Program-made: the position numbers and the translations under genes
Source of the DNA: Drosophila miranda
Taxonomy: Eukaryota; Arthropoda; Insecta; Diptera; Drosophilidae
Direction of reading: 5' to 3'
Length of the DNA stretch: 64,000 nucleotides
NCBI RefSeq assembly: GCF_003369915.1
Contig: NC_046676.1
Coordinates: 3,720,001 to 3,784,000 of the forward strand
In this document: in pieces, positions 10,602 through 23,269 of the stretch
How positions within the stretch are numbered: the stretch's first letter is position 1
How the letters are laid out: each line of letters opens with the position of its first letter
Notes under the pieces: model-generated
Told to the model about the DNA's origin: nothing
Database searches by the model: none
Seen by the model: only the letters and a program-made list of their open reading frames with translations

Positions 10602-10715
10602 ATGAATGACCAGGCCATTGCAAATGCATTCCTCATTTTAGTTTTCAGCTTTGTACTGATACACAAACCAAAAGACATTACTCGCGTTCACTTATTGAAT
10701 AAAAAGTTCATATAA
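10602..10715 (+). CDS. 37-aa hydrophobic small ORF (unit 3)
   Basis: Open, with the same Ile to Thr change as unit 2. Confidence 0.3.
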   Translation: MNDQAIANAFLILVFSFVLIHKPKDITRVHLLNKKFI

Positions 10716-10817
10716 ACGGAAAAAAAACAAACCTTTTTCTGAAAAATTGGTTGCCCAATGGGAAATATTCTCATTTCCGCACTGCACAATAGGTAGAATT
10801 GTTTTTTTTCGAACTAG

Positions 10818-10912
10818 ATCTCGAACGAGCTGCATCACTGCAGCTGATCCGAGGGAGGGAGTCCGAGTCAGAGGAACTGGCGCTCCAGAAAGCCAGGCAA
10901 AGAGAAGAATAA
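10818..10912 (+). other. Possible orphan terminal exon (unit 3)
   Basis: Same frame and stop as in unit 1; the preceding T tract is one base shorter. Confidence 0.25.
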
Positions 10913-11680
10913 ATCCTTTGATTCCACGTAGATTGCTTGCAGGGGTACATAGAACACTTGTCCGGAACCAGCACTCCCCACATAAATATCACTTCTATCC
11001 GTCGCCTGCGACTAGAAACGGTAAAAGATTTTCTAATTATACTAGACTACAAAATTAAATTTTTTAATTACTTTTCAAATACGCAGATAGATTTGGGGCG
11101 TTAGAAATGTTTAATGAATTATTGGTTTTTCATGGTGTGGTTTTATCTATTCGTTCTATGAACTGGCACATCTACATAAATATGTACTCAGGAGTACTTA
11201 AAAGTAGCTAATCGTGTAGAAAAAAAACTTTGTGGGCAGTTCGACCTTTTTCGTTACAACATTTTTTTATTTATATAAAAAGTTCAATAAAAGGGAGTAG
11301 CTAAAATTAGCATATCTTGAATCAAAATCGAGAAATATGGTTTCCCATCCTCGACGGAACGATTAACCCATTGTCGCCCAAGGCGGTTTTTTAATATTCC
11401 ACCAAAAATAAAGAAAATTGAATCATTTTGGCGCTGTTACAGTGAAAGATATCGTGTGTGTGTTTTTTTTTTTTGTAATTTCAGAGAAAAGATTTACAAA
11501 CAGTATTATTTTCCGCAGTTTAACTCAATTTGTTATCCTGTTTAATTAAAGAGGTCATAAGTGGGCTAAGGTCGTTTTTTCATCGGTATATACTTGGTAT
11601 ATTTCTGAGGGTGTCACTGCCTAGCGCGCATTTTTGTAATTAACCCAAACAAGTTAAAGTTGGTAAAAAGTGTGGAAAAA

Positions 11681-12627
11681 ATGGAAGATTATTTTTCATA
11701 TTGCACTCAAATGCTCAAGGAACCACTGCAACTTGGGTAAGCATCGAAATTCGATACATTTGCACAATCATGTGCTACCTAGACGCTGCCTCTTACTCTT
11801 CTAGAAAACTCGTTGGCTCTGGCTCAAAATTTGAGGTAGAACAGTCGCCATTTGGGGCTGGCGATGATGATTTTAATGTCGACGAAATGGAAGATTGTGA
11901 TAACGCTCCAGATGTTGATGAAGAAGAGCTCGCTTCTCCATGGACCCAATCGTTTGAGGAACTCAAAAAATTGATGGAGCCGATCAATGAGAACATTTTT
12001 AAGCGCATCACACGTGAGAGGCACCAGGGCCGAGGTCTGGTGCCAGACAAGGCTCGTGTCGCTGTGCGCTATAGTGGTTATTGGGAAGGCGAGAGTTCTC
12101 CTTTTGATTCCTCATTGATGCGCCGAACTAAATTATATTTTGAGACCGGTGCCGGTTGCGATGTGCTAGAAGGCCTCCAGGCTGCTGTACTTACCATGCG
12201 CCCATATGAAAAAGCCGAGTTTATTATATCCTATAAGTTGCTATTAGGCGAATATAAGGATGCTCGGTGTATTTTTATGCAGGCTCAAGCCAAGCAGCAC
12301 GATAACAATGAGATCAGTGCTAAGATTACTGACCTGGACAAGAAAATCAAAAAATACAAAGAGTCATCTCAGGAAATTTGGACTCGTGCGTTGTCAGGCC
12401 AGAAGTTTAAAGAAGTAAAGGATGAAACCAAATCTAATCCCAGTGTTGAAGAACTTGTGAAGGAGCTTGAGACTTCCGAAAAATCGTCGGTGGGACTTTT
12501 GCGGGGTGCCTATATAAACTCGGACATTGTAATGTTATCCAAAATGGCCAAGGAGCACAAAATGAAACTATCGGTGTCCCCTATTGACGAGAATGACTTG
12601 ACGTTGTCCAAGCTAAATCTGCACTGA
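11681..12627 (+). CDS. shu: shutdown-like gene with in-frame 513-bp deletion (unit 3)
   Basis: Exon 1 11681-11736; intron 11737-11804; exon 2 11805-12627. Because the 513-bp loss (447 coding bases plus the 66-bp intron 2) is in frame and the 14-bp deletion is absent, this copy encodes an uninterrupted product of about 292 aa. It has the acidic N-terminus and the start of the FKBP domain (to EFIISYKLL), then jumps to LGEYKDARC and the C-terminal part. The end of the FKBP fold and most of the TPR region are gone, so peptide-prolyl and chaperone-docking functions are probably lost even though the frame is open. Unit-specific changes include QAKQHDNN and TKSNPS. Confidence 0.7.
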
Positions 12628-13001
12628 TGTGTTTCCCATTGAAGGATTAATCCATTTAAATAAACAACAGACAACCAAATTGAATATTTTACATTAGTTC
12701 TAGAAGAACTTAACGTTTATGTTGTACATACTGAAGAGTATGAAAATGAAATGTGTTTTATAAATACGGGTACAAGAATATATTTACGTTCTGTTGGTCA
12801 GAAAATGTCATCTGTTTTTGGAATATATTTTGTTTTTAAGCTGAAGCTCTGAGGACTATTTATTACTTATTTGATTGAATTTATATTCAGGTAGTCACAT
12901 AAATCAACAGTTTGTTGTGTTTGGGCTCACAAAGTGAGAAGAATGTTTTACGTGTAAGAAGTTGGATGACTAACAACGTAGATATATGTAGGAGTAATTA
13001 T

Positions 13002-13444
13002 TTAAAAATTGGAGGAATGACGATTTAGATCCTCAACCTTAAGATGTGTATCCTTTGGATTTTGCACTACCAAAACGGTTATCTTGCCATCAGGTGTTAG
13101 CAGGACCTCGTGGAATCTGGTACGGACTCGCAACATGGTCAGGAGCTGTGTTGGCTCCATTTTTGATAGAAATGCCTGACACTTTTCACGCGAATTCTCA
13201 TAAAGACAGGCATGTTGAAGTGCGTCTTGGCGTTCCATTGACGTTTTGATCGGCACACCGGAACGATTCATGATTAATATTTCTTCAACCCCTGGCTTTT
13301 CCTCTAAAAGTCGGTATACCTCATCAATATAACTCTTGGTACGCTTGGGCTGTGGAATTGGCGATTAGTTAGTTGAATTATAATACTTTGAGGTATACAT
13401 TTGATAGATAGGTATGTGCAAACCTCAGTTTCGGCTGCCTGCAT
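13002..13444 (-). CDS. Roadblock-like dynein light chain (unit 4)
   Basis: Exons 13424-13444 and 13002-13349. Open, with MEPTQ in place of MEPPQ. Confidence 0.8.
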
Positions 13445-13582
13445 TGTGTGTAGTGTATCTCAGAGCTCTACGCTTTGAGATCAGCTGGTAGCTCAAAAAT
13501 AATGAATTTACTTGTTTGAATCAACTATCGCTAAGCTTGCTACATCATCTTTATTGGTATAATTTAACACTATAAAAAGTGA

Positions 13583-13777
13583 TTAGGCACACACTCCATC
13601 TACTCCATCAGCCCATCGTTTGGCACTGACTTTCGTCATAAATAAAACCATTGCTAGAATAATCAACAACAGAAAAAAGAACAATTTAAGTCTCATCTTA
13701 GCTGCTATCTTTAGTTCCAAATGTTTTCGTACGAAGTCATAAACAGTTTTTGTACTATCAACAATTAACACACACAT
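13583..13777 (-). CDS. 64-aa membrane ORF (unit 4)
   Basis: Open, majority form. Confidence 0.5.
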   Translation of the reverse strand: MCVLIVDSTKTVYDFVRKHLELKIAAKMRLKLFFFLLLIILAMVLFMTKVSAKRWADGVDGVCA

Positions 13778-14168
13778 TTTAAACCATGAAAATGGAATTA
13801 TGACTGGATTGAATGGAGTGAAAACTCAAATTTAATTTAAAATTTAAAAAAATTTTGGCGGCTAGTTTCAAATTGACCAAAAGGGTATGTTAATGCAAGC
13901 AGTTTATTTAAGTGTGAACTGCTTGCTCAACAAAATTCACAAATTTCCGATTTTTGTGGAGAGACCTGTTTGGTGCTGCGCGTTAAGTCTCGCAGACTCT
14001 TTTGATGACATAGGTTCGAGACCGCCCGGAGACAAGGACTCAAAATTCGAATTTGAATGCGTTTTTGAAATGAATCGCTGAGAGCGGCGGGTGCCCCTCT
14101 CTTTGGCCGGGTTAATTTTACAATAATTAATGCCGTAAATGCAAGAGGGAGGTAGATTGATTGAACAG

Positions 14169-14608
14169 GTGGGAATTCGCCTTCGGTGCCCGTAACGGTT
14201 ATCAAATCCGTGAGATCAGCCAACCTCGGCCACGGCCTCGCCCACGGCCAGTCAATCCTCGCAGGAAGCCAACAGTAATGTTAACGCTGGAGTCTTCGGG
14301 GGATCATCCGCTCCCATGTCACCCTCTGAGCCCTACGATAACCATCCAGTAAGTCGGATCCGCGGAGAATCCAGCAGTAAATATCAGCCGACGACTCAGG
14401 CTGGCAACCCTTTTTTCAAGCCCAGTTGGACTCAAATCTTGAAGATATGTGTGACAATTTGTCGCGCTTGAAGTTTTTGGCAACTGATTTGGGCACTGAG
14501 ATTGAATCGCAAAATGAGCTACTGGACAACATGAACTATAAAATCGAGGATGTCGACCTGAAGATGACCAGGCAAAACAAGGATATGAATAAATTGCTAA
14601 AAAAATAG
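14169..14608 (+). pseudogene. SNAP29 terminal exon, frameshifted (unit 4)
   Basis: Same lesions as unit 1. SNARE helix open from 14426. Confidence 0.75.
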
Positions 14609-14673
14609 TTGTAATCATCTTTATTGAATTCTTTATTATATTTATAACATAGTCATAGCATATCTCTCGCATA

Positions 14674-14787
14674 ATGAATGACCAGGCCATTGCAAATGCA
14701 TTCCTCATTTTAGTGTTCAGCTTTGTACTGATACACAAACCAAAAGAAATTATTCGCGTTCACTTATTGAATAAAAAGTTCATATAA
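14674..14787 (+). CDS. 37-aa hydrophobic small ORF (unit 4)
   Basis: Open, with Asp to Glu at KPKE. Confidence 0.3.
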   Translation: MNDQAIANAFLILVFSFVLIHKPKEIIRVHLLNKKFI

Positions 14788-14889
14788 ACGAAAAAAAACA
14801 AACCTTTTTCTGAAAAATTGGTTGCCCAATGGGAAATATTCTCATTTCCGCACTGCACAATAGGTAGAATTGTTTTTTTTTCGAACTAG

Positions 14890-14984
14890 ATCTCGAACGA
14901 GCTGCATCACTGCAGCTGATCCGAGGGAGGGAGTCCGAGTCAGAGGAACTGGCGCTCCAGAAAGCCAGGCAAAGAGAAGAATAA
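14890..14984 (+). other. Possible orphan terminal exon (unit 4)
   Basis: Same frame and stop as in unit 1. Confidence 0.25.
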
Positions 14985-15754
14985 ATCCTTTGATTCCACG
15001 TAGATTGCTTGCAGGGGTACATAGAACACTTGTCCGGAACCAGCACTCCCCACATAAATATCACTTCTATCCGTCGCCTGCGACTAGAAACGGTAAAAGA
15101 TTTTCTAATTATACTAGACTACAAAATTAAATTTTTTAATTACTTTTCAAATACACAGATAGATTTGGGGCGTTAGAAATGTTTAATGAATTATTGGTTT
15201 TTCATGGTGTGGTTTTATCTATTCGTTCTATGAACTGGCACATCTACATAAATATGTACTCAGGAGTACTTAAAAGTAGCTAATCGTGTAGAAAAAAAAC
15301 TTTGTGGGCAGTTCGACCTTTTTCGTTACAACATTTTTTTATTTATATAAAAAGTTCAATAAAAGGGAGTAGCTAAAATTAGCATATCTTGAATCAAAAT
15401 CGAGAAATATGGTTTCCCATCCTCGACGGAACGATTAACCCATTGTCGCCCAAGGCGGTTTTTTAATATTCCACCAAAAATAAAGAAAATTGAATCATTT
15501 TGGCGCTGTTACAGTGAAAGATATCGTGTGTGTGTGTTTTTTTTTTTTGTAATTTCAGAGAAAAGATTTACAAACAGTATTATTTTCCGCAGTTTAACTC
15601 AATTTGTTATCCTGTTTAATTAAAGAGGTCATAAGTGGGCTAAGGTCGTTTTTTCATCGGTATATACTTGGTATATTTCTGAGGGTGTCACTGCCTAGCG
15701 CGCATTTTTGTAATTAACCCAAACAAGTTAAAGTTGGTAAAAAGTGTGGAAAAA

Positions 15755-17212
15755 ATGGAAGATTATTTTTCATATTGCACTCAAATGCTCAAGGAACCAC
15801 TGCAACTTGGGTAAGCATCGAAATTTGATACATTTGCACAATCATGTGCTACCTAGACGCTGCCTCTTACTCTTCTAGAAAACTCGTTGGCTCTGGCTCA
15901 AAATTTGAGGTAGAACAGTCGCCATTTGGGGCTGGCGATGATGATTTTAATGTCGACGAAATGGAAGATTGTGATAACGCTCCAGATGTTGATGAAGAAG
16001 AGCTCGCTTCTCCATGGACCCAATCGTTTGAGGAACTCAAAAAATTGATGGAGCCGATCAATGAGAACATTTTTAAGCGCATCACACGTGAGGGGCACCA
16101 GGGCCGAGGTCTGGTGCCAGACAAGGCACGTGTCGCTGTGCGCTATAGTGGTTATTGGGAAGGCGAGAGTTCTCCTTTTGATTCCTCATTGATGCGCCGA
16201 ACTAAATTATATTTTGAGACCGGTGCCGGTTGCGATGTGCTAGAAGGCCTCCAGGCTGCTGTACTTACCATGCGCCCATATGAAAAGGCCGAGTTTATTA
16301 TATCCTATAAGTTGCTATTTCACGAGATAGGCTGCCCGCCGCGCATTAAACCACGTTCAGATGGACTTTTCAAAATCGAAGTTCTTGACTTCACATTGAT
16401 CGGGGACTCAGATGCCTTCGCGTCAATGGCCGCTGTGGATCGGGACAAGTTTGCAATAGTTTACCCCAAGGCATTAGACATGCACATGCATGGCAAGGAC
16501 TGTGTGAAGCGCTTTCGCTACCGCAACGCCGTCACTGCCTTCGAGCGGGCGGTAACCTCTCTAAACTATTGCCGCCTAGCCAATGATGAGGATGAGCGCA
16601 AGCAAATCGCTCTGTTGATCACTCTCAATGTAACTATGCAACTTGTAGCGTCGTGGCTCATCCACACTTATGTGTTTTTTTTAAAACTTCCAGCAAAACT
16701 TGATGATCTGCTACAATAAATTGCATAATCCCAAACGCGTGTGCATCACGATGAAAGCCTTGCGGCGTCTCACTGAAAATAAGCCTTCCTGTAAGGCCCT
16801 CTACCAGGAAGGTTGCGCCCTGTCCGCCTTAGGCGAATATAAGGATGCTCGGTGTATTTTTATGCAGGCTCAAGCCAAGCAGCCCGATAACAATGAGATC
16901 AGTGCTAAGATTACTGACCTGGACAAGAAAATCAAAAAATACAAAGAGTCATCTCAGGACATTTGGACTCGTGCGTTGTCAGGCCAGAAGTTTAAAGAAG
17001 TAAAGGATGAAACCAAATGTAATCCCAGTGTTGAAGAACTTGTGAAGGAGCTTGAGACTTCCGAAAAATCGTCGGTGGGACTTTTGCGGGGTGCCTATAT
17101 AAACTCGGACATTGTAATGTTATCCAAAATGGCCAAGGAGCACAAAATGAAACTATCGGTGTCCCCTATTGACGAGAATGACTTGACGTTGTCCAAGCTA
17201 AATCTGCACTGA
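15755..17212 (+). CDS. shu: shutdown-like FKBP-TPR co-chaperone, uninterrupted copy (unit 4)
   Basis: Exons 15755-15810, 15879-16629 and 16694-17212; introns of 68 and 64 nt with GT-AG ends. The product is about 441 aa. It starts MEDYFSYCTQMLKEPLQLG; residues of about 36-60 are acidic (DDDFNVDEMEDCDN, then DVDEEE). An FKBP-type domain follows at about 95-195 (VRYSGYWEGESSPFDSS, then FETGAGCDVLEGLQAAVLTM). A TPR region spans about 230-330 (CVKRFRYRNAVTAFERAV, then CKALYQEGCALSALGEYKDA), then a helical charged tail. This order matches Shutdown/FKBP6, an Hsp90-binding co-chaperone needed for loading piRNAs onto Piwi proteins in the fly germline. The acceptor of intron 1 is taken as CTTCTAG at 15872-15878 because the nearer CTAG would break the frame. 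AATAAA follows about 32 nt after the stop. Confidence 0.88.
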
Positions 17213-17554
17213 TGTGTTTCCCATTGAAGGATTAATCCATTTAAATAAACAACAGACAACCAAATTGAATATTTTACATTAGTTCTAGAAGAACTTAACG
17301 TTTATGTTGTACATACTGAAGAGTATGAAAATGAAATGTGTTTTATAAATACGGGTACAAGAATATATTTACGTTCTGTTGGTCAGAAAATGTCATCTGT
17401 TTTTGGAATATATTTTGTTTTTAAGCTGAAGCTCTGAGGACTATTTATTACTTATTTGATTGAATTTATATTCAGGTAGTCACATAAATCAACAGTTTGT
17501 TGTGTTTGGGCTCACAAAGTGAGAAGGATGTTTTACGTGTAAGAAGTTGGATGA

Positions 17555-17973
17555 CTAACAACGTAGATATATGTAGGAGTAATTATTTAAAAATTGGAGG
17601 AATGACGATTTAGATCCATCAGGTGTTAGCAGGACCTCGTGGAATCTGGTACGGACTCGCAACATGGTCAGGAGCTGTGTTGGCTCCATTTTTGATAGAA
17701 ATGCCTGACACTTTTCACGCGAATTCTCATAAAGACAGGCATGTTGAAGTGCGTCTTGGCGTTCCATTGACGTTTTGATCGGCACACCGTAACGATTCAT
17801 GATTAATATTTCTTCAACCCCTGGCTTTTCCTCTAAAAGTCGGTACACCTCATCAATATAACTCTTGATACGCTTGGGCTGTGGAATTGGCGATTAGTTA
17901 GTTGAATTATAATACTTTGAGGTATACATTTGATAGATAGGTATGTGCAAACCTCAGTTTCGGCTGCCTGCAT
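17555..17973 (-). CDS. Roadblock-like gene with altered C-terminus (unit 5)
   Basis: Exons 17953-17973 and 17555-17878. A 56-bp deletion just after LLTPDG removes the last conserved strand (VLVVQNPKD) and the tail and replaces them with about 19 unrelated residues ending NNYSYIYLRC. The N-terminal change Ser to Tyr gives MNRYGVP. The Roadblock fold needs that last strand, so this copy is likely non-functional although open. Confidence 0.75.
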
Positions 17974-18111
17974 TGTGTGTAGTGTATCTCAGAGCTCTAC
18001 GCTTTGAGATCAGCTGGTAGCTCAAAAATAATGAATTTACTTGTTTGAATCAACTATCGCTAAGCTTGCTTCATCATCTTTATTGGTATAATTTAACACT
18101 ATAAAAAGTGA

Positions 18112-18306
18112 TTAGGCACACACTCCATCTACTCCATCAGCCCATCGTTTGGCACTGACTTTCGTCATAAATAAAACCATTGCTAGAATAATCAACAACA
18201 GAAAAAAGAACAATTTAAGTCTCATCTTAGCTGCTATCTTTAGTTCCAAATGTTTTCGTACGAAGTCATAAACAGTTTTTGTACTATCAACAATTAACAC
18301 ACACAT
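18112..18306 (-). CDS. 64-aa membrane ORF (unit 5)
   Basis: Open, majority form. Confidence 0.5.
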   Translation of the reverse strand: MCVLIVDSTKTVYDFVRKHLELKIAAKMRLKLFFFLLLIILAMVLFMTKVSAKRWADGVDGVCA

Positions 18307-18697
18307 TTTAAACCATGAAAATGGAATTATGACTGGATTGAATGGAGTGAAAACTCAAATTTAATTTAAAATTTAAAAAAATTTTGGCGGCTAGTTTCAA
18401 ATTGACCAAAAGGGTATGTTAATGCAAGCAGTTTATTTAAGTGTGAACTGCTTGCTCAACAAAATTCACAAATTTCCGATTTTTGTGGGGAGCCCTGTTT
18501 GGTGCTGCGCGTTAAGTCTCGCAGACTCTTTTGATGACATAGGTTCGAGACCGCCCGGAGACAAAGACTCAAAATTCGAATTTGAATGCGTTTTTGAAAT
18601 GAATCGCTGAGAGCGGCGGGTGCCCCTCTCTTTGGCCGGGTTAATTTTACAATAATTAATGCCGTAAATGCAAGAGGGAGGTAGATTGATTGAACAG

Positions 18698-19122
18698 GTG
18701 GGAATTCGCCTTCGGTGCCCGTAACGGTTATCAAATCTCCGTGAGATCAGCCAACCTCGGCCACGGCCTCGCCCACGGCCTCGCCCACGGCCAGTCAATC
18801 CTCGCAGGAAGCCAACAGTAATGTTAACGCTGGAGTCTTCGGGGGATCATCCGCTCCCATGTCACCCTCTGAGCCCTGCGATAACCAGCAGTAAATATCA
18901 GCCGACGACTCAGGCTGGCAACCCTTTTTTCAAGCCCAGTTGGACTCAAATCTTGAAGATATGTGTGACAATTTGTCGCGCTTGAAGTTTTTGGCAACTG
19001 ATTTGGGCACTGAGATTGAATCGCAAAATGAGCTACTGGACAACATGAACTATAAAATCGAGGATGTCGACCTGAAGATGACCAGGCAAAACAAGGATAT
19101 GAATAAATTGCTAAAAAAATAG
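18698..19122 (+). pseudogene. SNAP29 terminal exon, broken (unit 5)
   Basis: A 2-bp insertion (AAATCTCCG) brings a TGA into frame. A 12-bp coding repeat (TCGCCCACGGCC) is expanded, and about 30 bp are missing near 18879. SNARE helix open from 18940. Confidence 0.75.
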
Positions 19123-19187
19123 TTGTAATCATCTTTATTGAATTCTTTATTATATTTATAACATAGTCATAGCATATCTCTCGCATA

Positions 19188-19301
19188 ATGAATGACCAGG
19201 CCATTGCAAATGCATTCCTCATTTTAGTTTTCAGCTTTGTACTGATACACAAACCAAAAGACATTATTCGCGTTCACTTATTGAATAAAAAGTTCATATA
19301 A
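19188..19301 (+). CDS. 37-aa hydrophobic small ORF (unit 5)
   Basis: Open, same as unit 1. Confidence 0.3.
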   Translation: MNDQAIANAFLILVFSFVLIHKPKDIIRVHLLNKKFI

Positions 19302-19404
19302 ACGAAAAAAAACAAACCTTTTTCTGAAAAACTGGTTGCCCAATGGGAAATATTCTCATTTCCGCACTGCACAATAGGTAGAATTGTTTTTTTTTTCGAA
19401 CTAG

Positions 19405-19499
19405 ATCTCGAACGAGCTGCATCACTGCAGCTGATCCGAGGGAGGGAGTCCGAGTCAGAGGAACTGGCGCTCCAGAAAGCCAGGCAAAGAGAAGAATAA
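19405..19499 (+). other. Possible orphan terminal exon (unit 5)
   Basis: Same frame and stop as in unit 1; longer T tract before it. Confidence 0.25.
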
Positions 19500-20268
19500 A
19501 TCCTTTGATTCCACGTAGATTGCTTGCAGGGGTACATAGAACACTTGTCCGGAACCAGCACTCCCCACATAAATATCACTTCTATCCGTCGCCTGCGACT
19601 AGAAACGGTAAAAGATTTTCTAATTATACTAGACTACAAAATTAAATTTTTTAATTACTTTTCAAATACGCAGATAGATTTGGGGCGTTAGAAATGTTTA
19701 ATGAATTATTGGTTTTTCATGGTGTGGTTTTATCTATTCGTTCTATGAACTGGCACATCTACATAAATATGTACTCAGGAGTACTTAAAAGTAGCTAATC
19801 GTGTAGAAAAAAAACTTTGTGGGCAGTTCGACCTTTTTCGTTACAACATTTTTTTATTTATATAAAAAGTTCAATAAAAGGGAGCAGCTAAAATTAGCAT
19901 ATCTTGAATCAAAATCGAGGAATATGGTTTCCCATCCTCGACGGAACGATTAACCCATTGTCGCCCAAGGCGGTTTTTTAATATTCCACCAAAAATAAAG
20001 AAAATTGAATCATTTTGGCGCTGTTACAGTGAAAGATATCGTGTGTGTGTTTTTTTTTTTTTGTAATTTCAGAGAAAAGATTTACAAACAGTATTATTTT
20101 CCGCAGTTTAACTCAATTTGTTATCCTGTTTAATTAAAGAGGTCATAAGTGGGCTAAGGTCGTTTTTTCATCGGTATATACTTGGTATATTTCTGAGGGT
20201 GTCACTGCCTAGCGCGCATTTTTGTAATTAACCCAAACAAGTTAAAGTTGGTAAAAAGTGTGGAAAAA

Positions 20269-21726
20269 ATGGAAGATTATTTTTCATATTGCACTCAAAT
20301 GCTCAAGGAACCACTGCAACTTGGGTAAGCATCGAAATTTGATACATTTGCACAATCATGTGCTACCTAGACGCTGCCTCTTACTCTTCTAGAAAACTCG
20401 TTGGCTCTGGCTCAAAATTTGAGGTAGAACAGTCGCCATTTGGGGCTGGCGATGATGATTTTAATGTCGACGAAATGGAAGATTGTGATAACGCTCCAGA
20501 TGTTGATGAAGAAGAGCTCGCTTCTCCATGGACCCAATCGTTTGAGGAACTCAAAAAATTGATGGAGCCGATCAATGAGAACATTTTTAAGCGCATCACA
20601 CGTGAGGGGCACCAGGGCCGAGGTCTGGTGCCAGACAAGGCACGTGTCGCTGTGCGCTATAGTGGTTATTGGGAAGGCGAGAGTTCTCCTTTTGATTCCT
20701 CATTGATGCGCCGAACTAAATTATATTTTGAGACCGGTGCCGGTTGCGATGTGCTAGAAGGCCTCCAGGCTGCTGTACTTACCATGCGCCCATATGAAAA
20801 AGCCGAGTTTATTATATCCTATAAGTTGCTATTTCACGAGATAGGCTGCCCGCCGCGCATTAAACCACGTTCAGATGGACTTTTCAAAATCGAAGTTCTT
20901 GACTTCACATTGATCGGGGACTCAGATGCCTTCGCGTCAATGGCCGCTGTGGATCGGGACAAGTTTGCAATAGTTTACCCCAAGGCATTAGACATGCACA
21001 TGCATGGCAAGGACTGTGTGAAGCGCTTTCGCTACCGCAACGCCGTCACTGCCTTCGAGCGGGCGGTAACCTCTCTAAACTATTGCCGCCTAGCCAATGA
21101 TGAGGATGAGCGCAAGCAAATCGCTCTGTTGATCACTCTCAATGTAACTATGCAACTTGTAGCGTCGTGGCTCATCCCCACTTATGTGTTTTTTTTAAAA
21201 CTTCCAGCAAAACTTGATGATCTGCTACAATAAATTGCATAATCCCAAACGCGTGTGCATCACGATGAAAGCCTTGCGGCGTCTCACTGAAAATAAGCCT
21301 TCCTGTAAGGCCCTCTACCAGGAAGGTTGCGCCCTGTCCACCTTAGGCGAATATAAGGATGCTCGGTGTATTTTTATGCGGGCTCAAGCCAAGCAGCCCG
21401 ATAACAATGAGATCAGTGCTAAGATTACTGACCTGGACAAGAAAATCAAAAAATACAAAGAGTCATCTCAGGACATTTGGACTCGTGCGTTGTCAGGCCA
21501 GAAGTTTAAAGAAGTAAAGGATGAAACCAAATGTAATCCCAGTGTTGAAGAACTTGTGAAGGAGCTTGAGACTTCCGAAAAATCGTCGGTGGGACTTTTG
21601 CGGGGTGCCTATATAAACTCGGACATTGTAATGTTATCCAAAATGGCCAAGGAGCACAAAATGAAACTATCGGTGTCCCCTATTGACGAGAATGACTTGA
21701 CGTTGTCCAAGCTAAATCTGCACTGA
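20269..21726 (+). CDS. shu: shutdown-like FKBP-TPR co-chaperone, uninterrupted copy (unit 5)
   Basis: Exons 20269-20324, 20393-21143 and 21208-21726. About 441 aa. Differs from unit 4 by Ala to Thr in GCALSTLGEY and Gln to Arg in IFMRAQAK. The sites used to infer the splice junctions are unchanged. Confidence 0.87.
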
Positions 21727-22100
21727 TGTGTTTCCCATTGAAGGATTAATCCATTTAAATAAACAACAGACAACCAAATTGAATATTTTACATTAGTTCT
21801 AGAAGAACTTAACGTTTATGTTGTACATACTGAAGAGTATGAAAATGAAATGTGTTTTATAAATACGGGTACAAGAATATATTTACGTTCTGTTGGTCAG
21901 AAAATGTCATCTGTTTTTGGAATATATTTTGTTTTTAAGCTGAAGCTCTGAGGACTATTTATTACTTATTTGATTGCATTTATATTCAGGTAGTCACATA
22001 AATCAACAGTTTGTTGTGTTTGGGCTCACAAAGTGAGAAGAATGTTTTACGTCTAAGAAGTTGGATGGCTAACAACGTAGATATATGTAGGAGTAATTAT

Positions 22101-22543
22101 TTAAAAATTGGAGGAATGACGATTTAGATCCTCAACCTTAAGATGTGTATCCTTTGGATTTTGCACTACCAAAACGGTTATCTTGCCATCAGGTGTTAGC
22201 AGGACCTCGTGGAATCTGGTACGGACTCGCAGCATGGTCAGGAGCTGTGTTGGCTCCATTTTTGATAGAAATGCCTGACACTTTTCACGCGAATTCTCAT
22301 AAAGACAGGCATGTTGAAGTGCGTCTTGGCGTTCCATTGACGTTTTGATCGGCACACCGGAACGATTCATGATTAATATTTCTTCAACCCCTGGCTTTTC
22401 CTCTAAAAGTCGGTATACCTCATCAATATAACTCTTGGTACGCTTGGGCTGTGGAATTGGCGATTAGTTAGTTGAATTATAATACTTTGAGGTATACATT
22501 TGATAGATAGGTATGTGCAAACCTCAGTTTCGGCTGCCTGCAT
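22101..22543 (-). CDS. Roadblock-like dynein light chain (unit 6)
   Basis: Exons 22523-22543 and 22101-22448. Open, MEPTQ form. Confidence 0.8.
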
Positions 22544-22681
22544 TGTGTGTAGTGTATCTCAGAGCTCTACGCTTTGAGATCAGCTGGTAGTTCAAAAATA
22601 ATGAATTTACTTGCTTGAATCAACTATCGCTAAGCTTGCTACATCATCTTTATTGGCATAATTTAACACTATAAAAAGTGA

Positions 22682-22876
22682 TTAGGCACACACTGCATCT
22701 ACTCCATCAGCCCATCGTTTGGCACTGAATTTCGTCATAAATAAAACCATTGCTAGAATAATCAACAACAGAAAAAAGAACAATTTAAGTCTCATCTTAG
22801 CTGCTATCTTTAGTTCCAAATGTTTTCGTACGAAGTCATAAACAGTTTTTGTACTATCAACAATTAACACACACAA
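22682..22876 (-). CDS. 64-aa membrane ORF (unit 6)
   Basis: Open. Tail variant MTKFSAKRWADGVDAVCA, shared only with unit 8. Confidence 0.5.
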   Translation of the reverse strand: MCVLIVDSTKTVYDFVRKHLELKIAAKMRLKLFFFLLLIILAMVLFMTKFSAKRWADGVDAVCA

Positions 22877-23269
22877 ATTTTAAACCATGAAAATGGAATT
22901 ATGACTGGATTGAATGGAGTGAAAACTCAAATTTAATTTAAAATTTAAAAAAATTTTGGCGGCTAGTTTCAAATTGACCAAAAGGGTATGTTAATGCAAG
23001 CAGTTTATTTAAGTGTGAACTGCTTGCTCAACAAAATTCACAAATTTCCGATTTTTGTGGAGAGACCTTTTTGGTGCTGCGCGTTGAGTCTCGCAGACTC
23101 TTTTGATGACATAGGTTCGAGACCGCCCGGAGACAAAGACTCAAAATTCGCATTTGATTGCGTTTTTGAAATGAATCGCTGAGAGCGGCGGGTGCCCCTC
23201 TCTTTGGCCGGGTTAATTTTACAATAATTAATGCCGTAAATGCAAGAGGGAGGTAGATTGATTGAACAG

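Larger units (their letters stand above)
8633..12710 (+). repeat. Array unit 3 (short type)
   Basis: 4078 bp. It has the 513-bp deletion but not the 14-bp deletion. Confidence 0.95.
12711..17295 (+). repeat. Array unit 4 (long type)
   Basis: 4585 bp. Neither shu-like deletion is present. Confidence 0.95.
17296..21809 (+). repeat. Array unit 5 (long type)
   Basis: 4514 bp. Neither shu-like deletion is present. It has private deletions in the Roadblock-like gene (56 bp) and the SNAP29 exon (about 30 bp). Confidence 0.95.
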
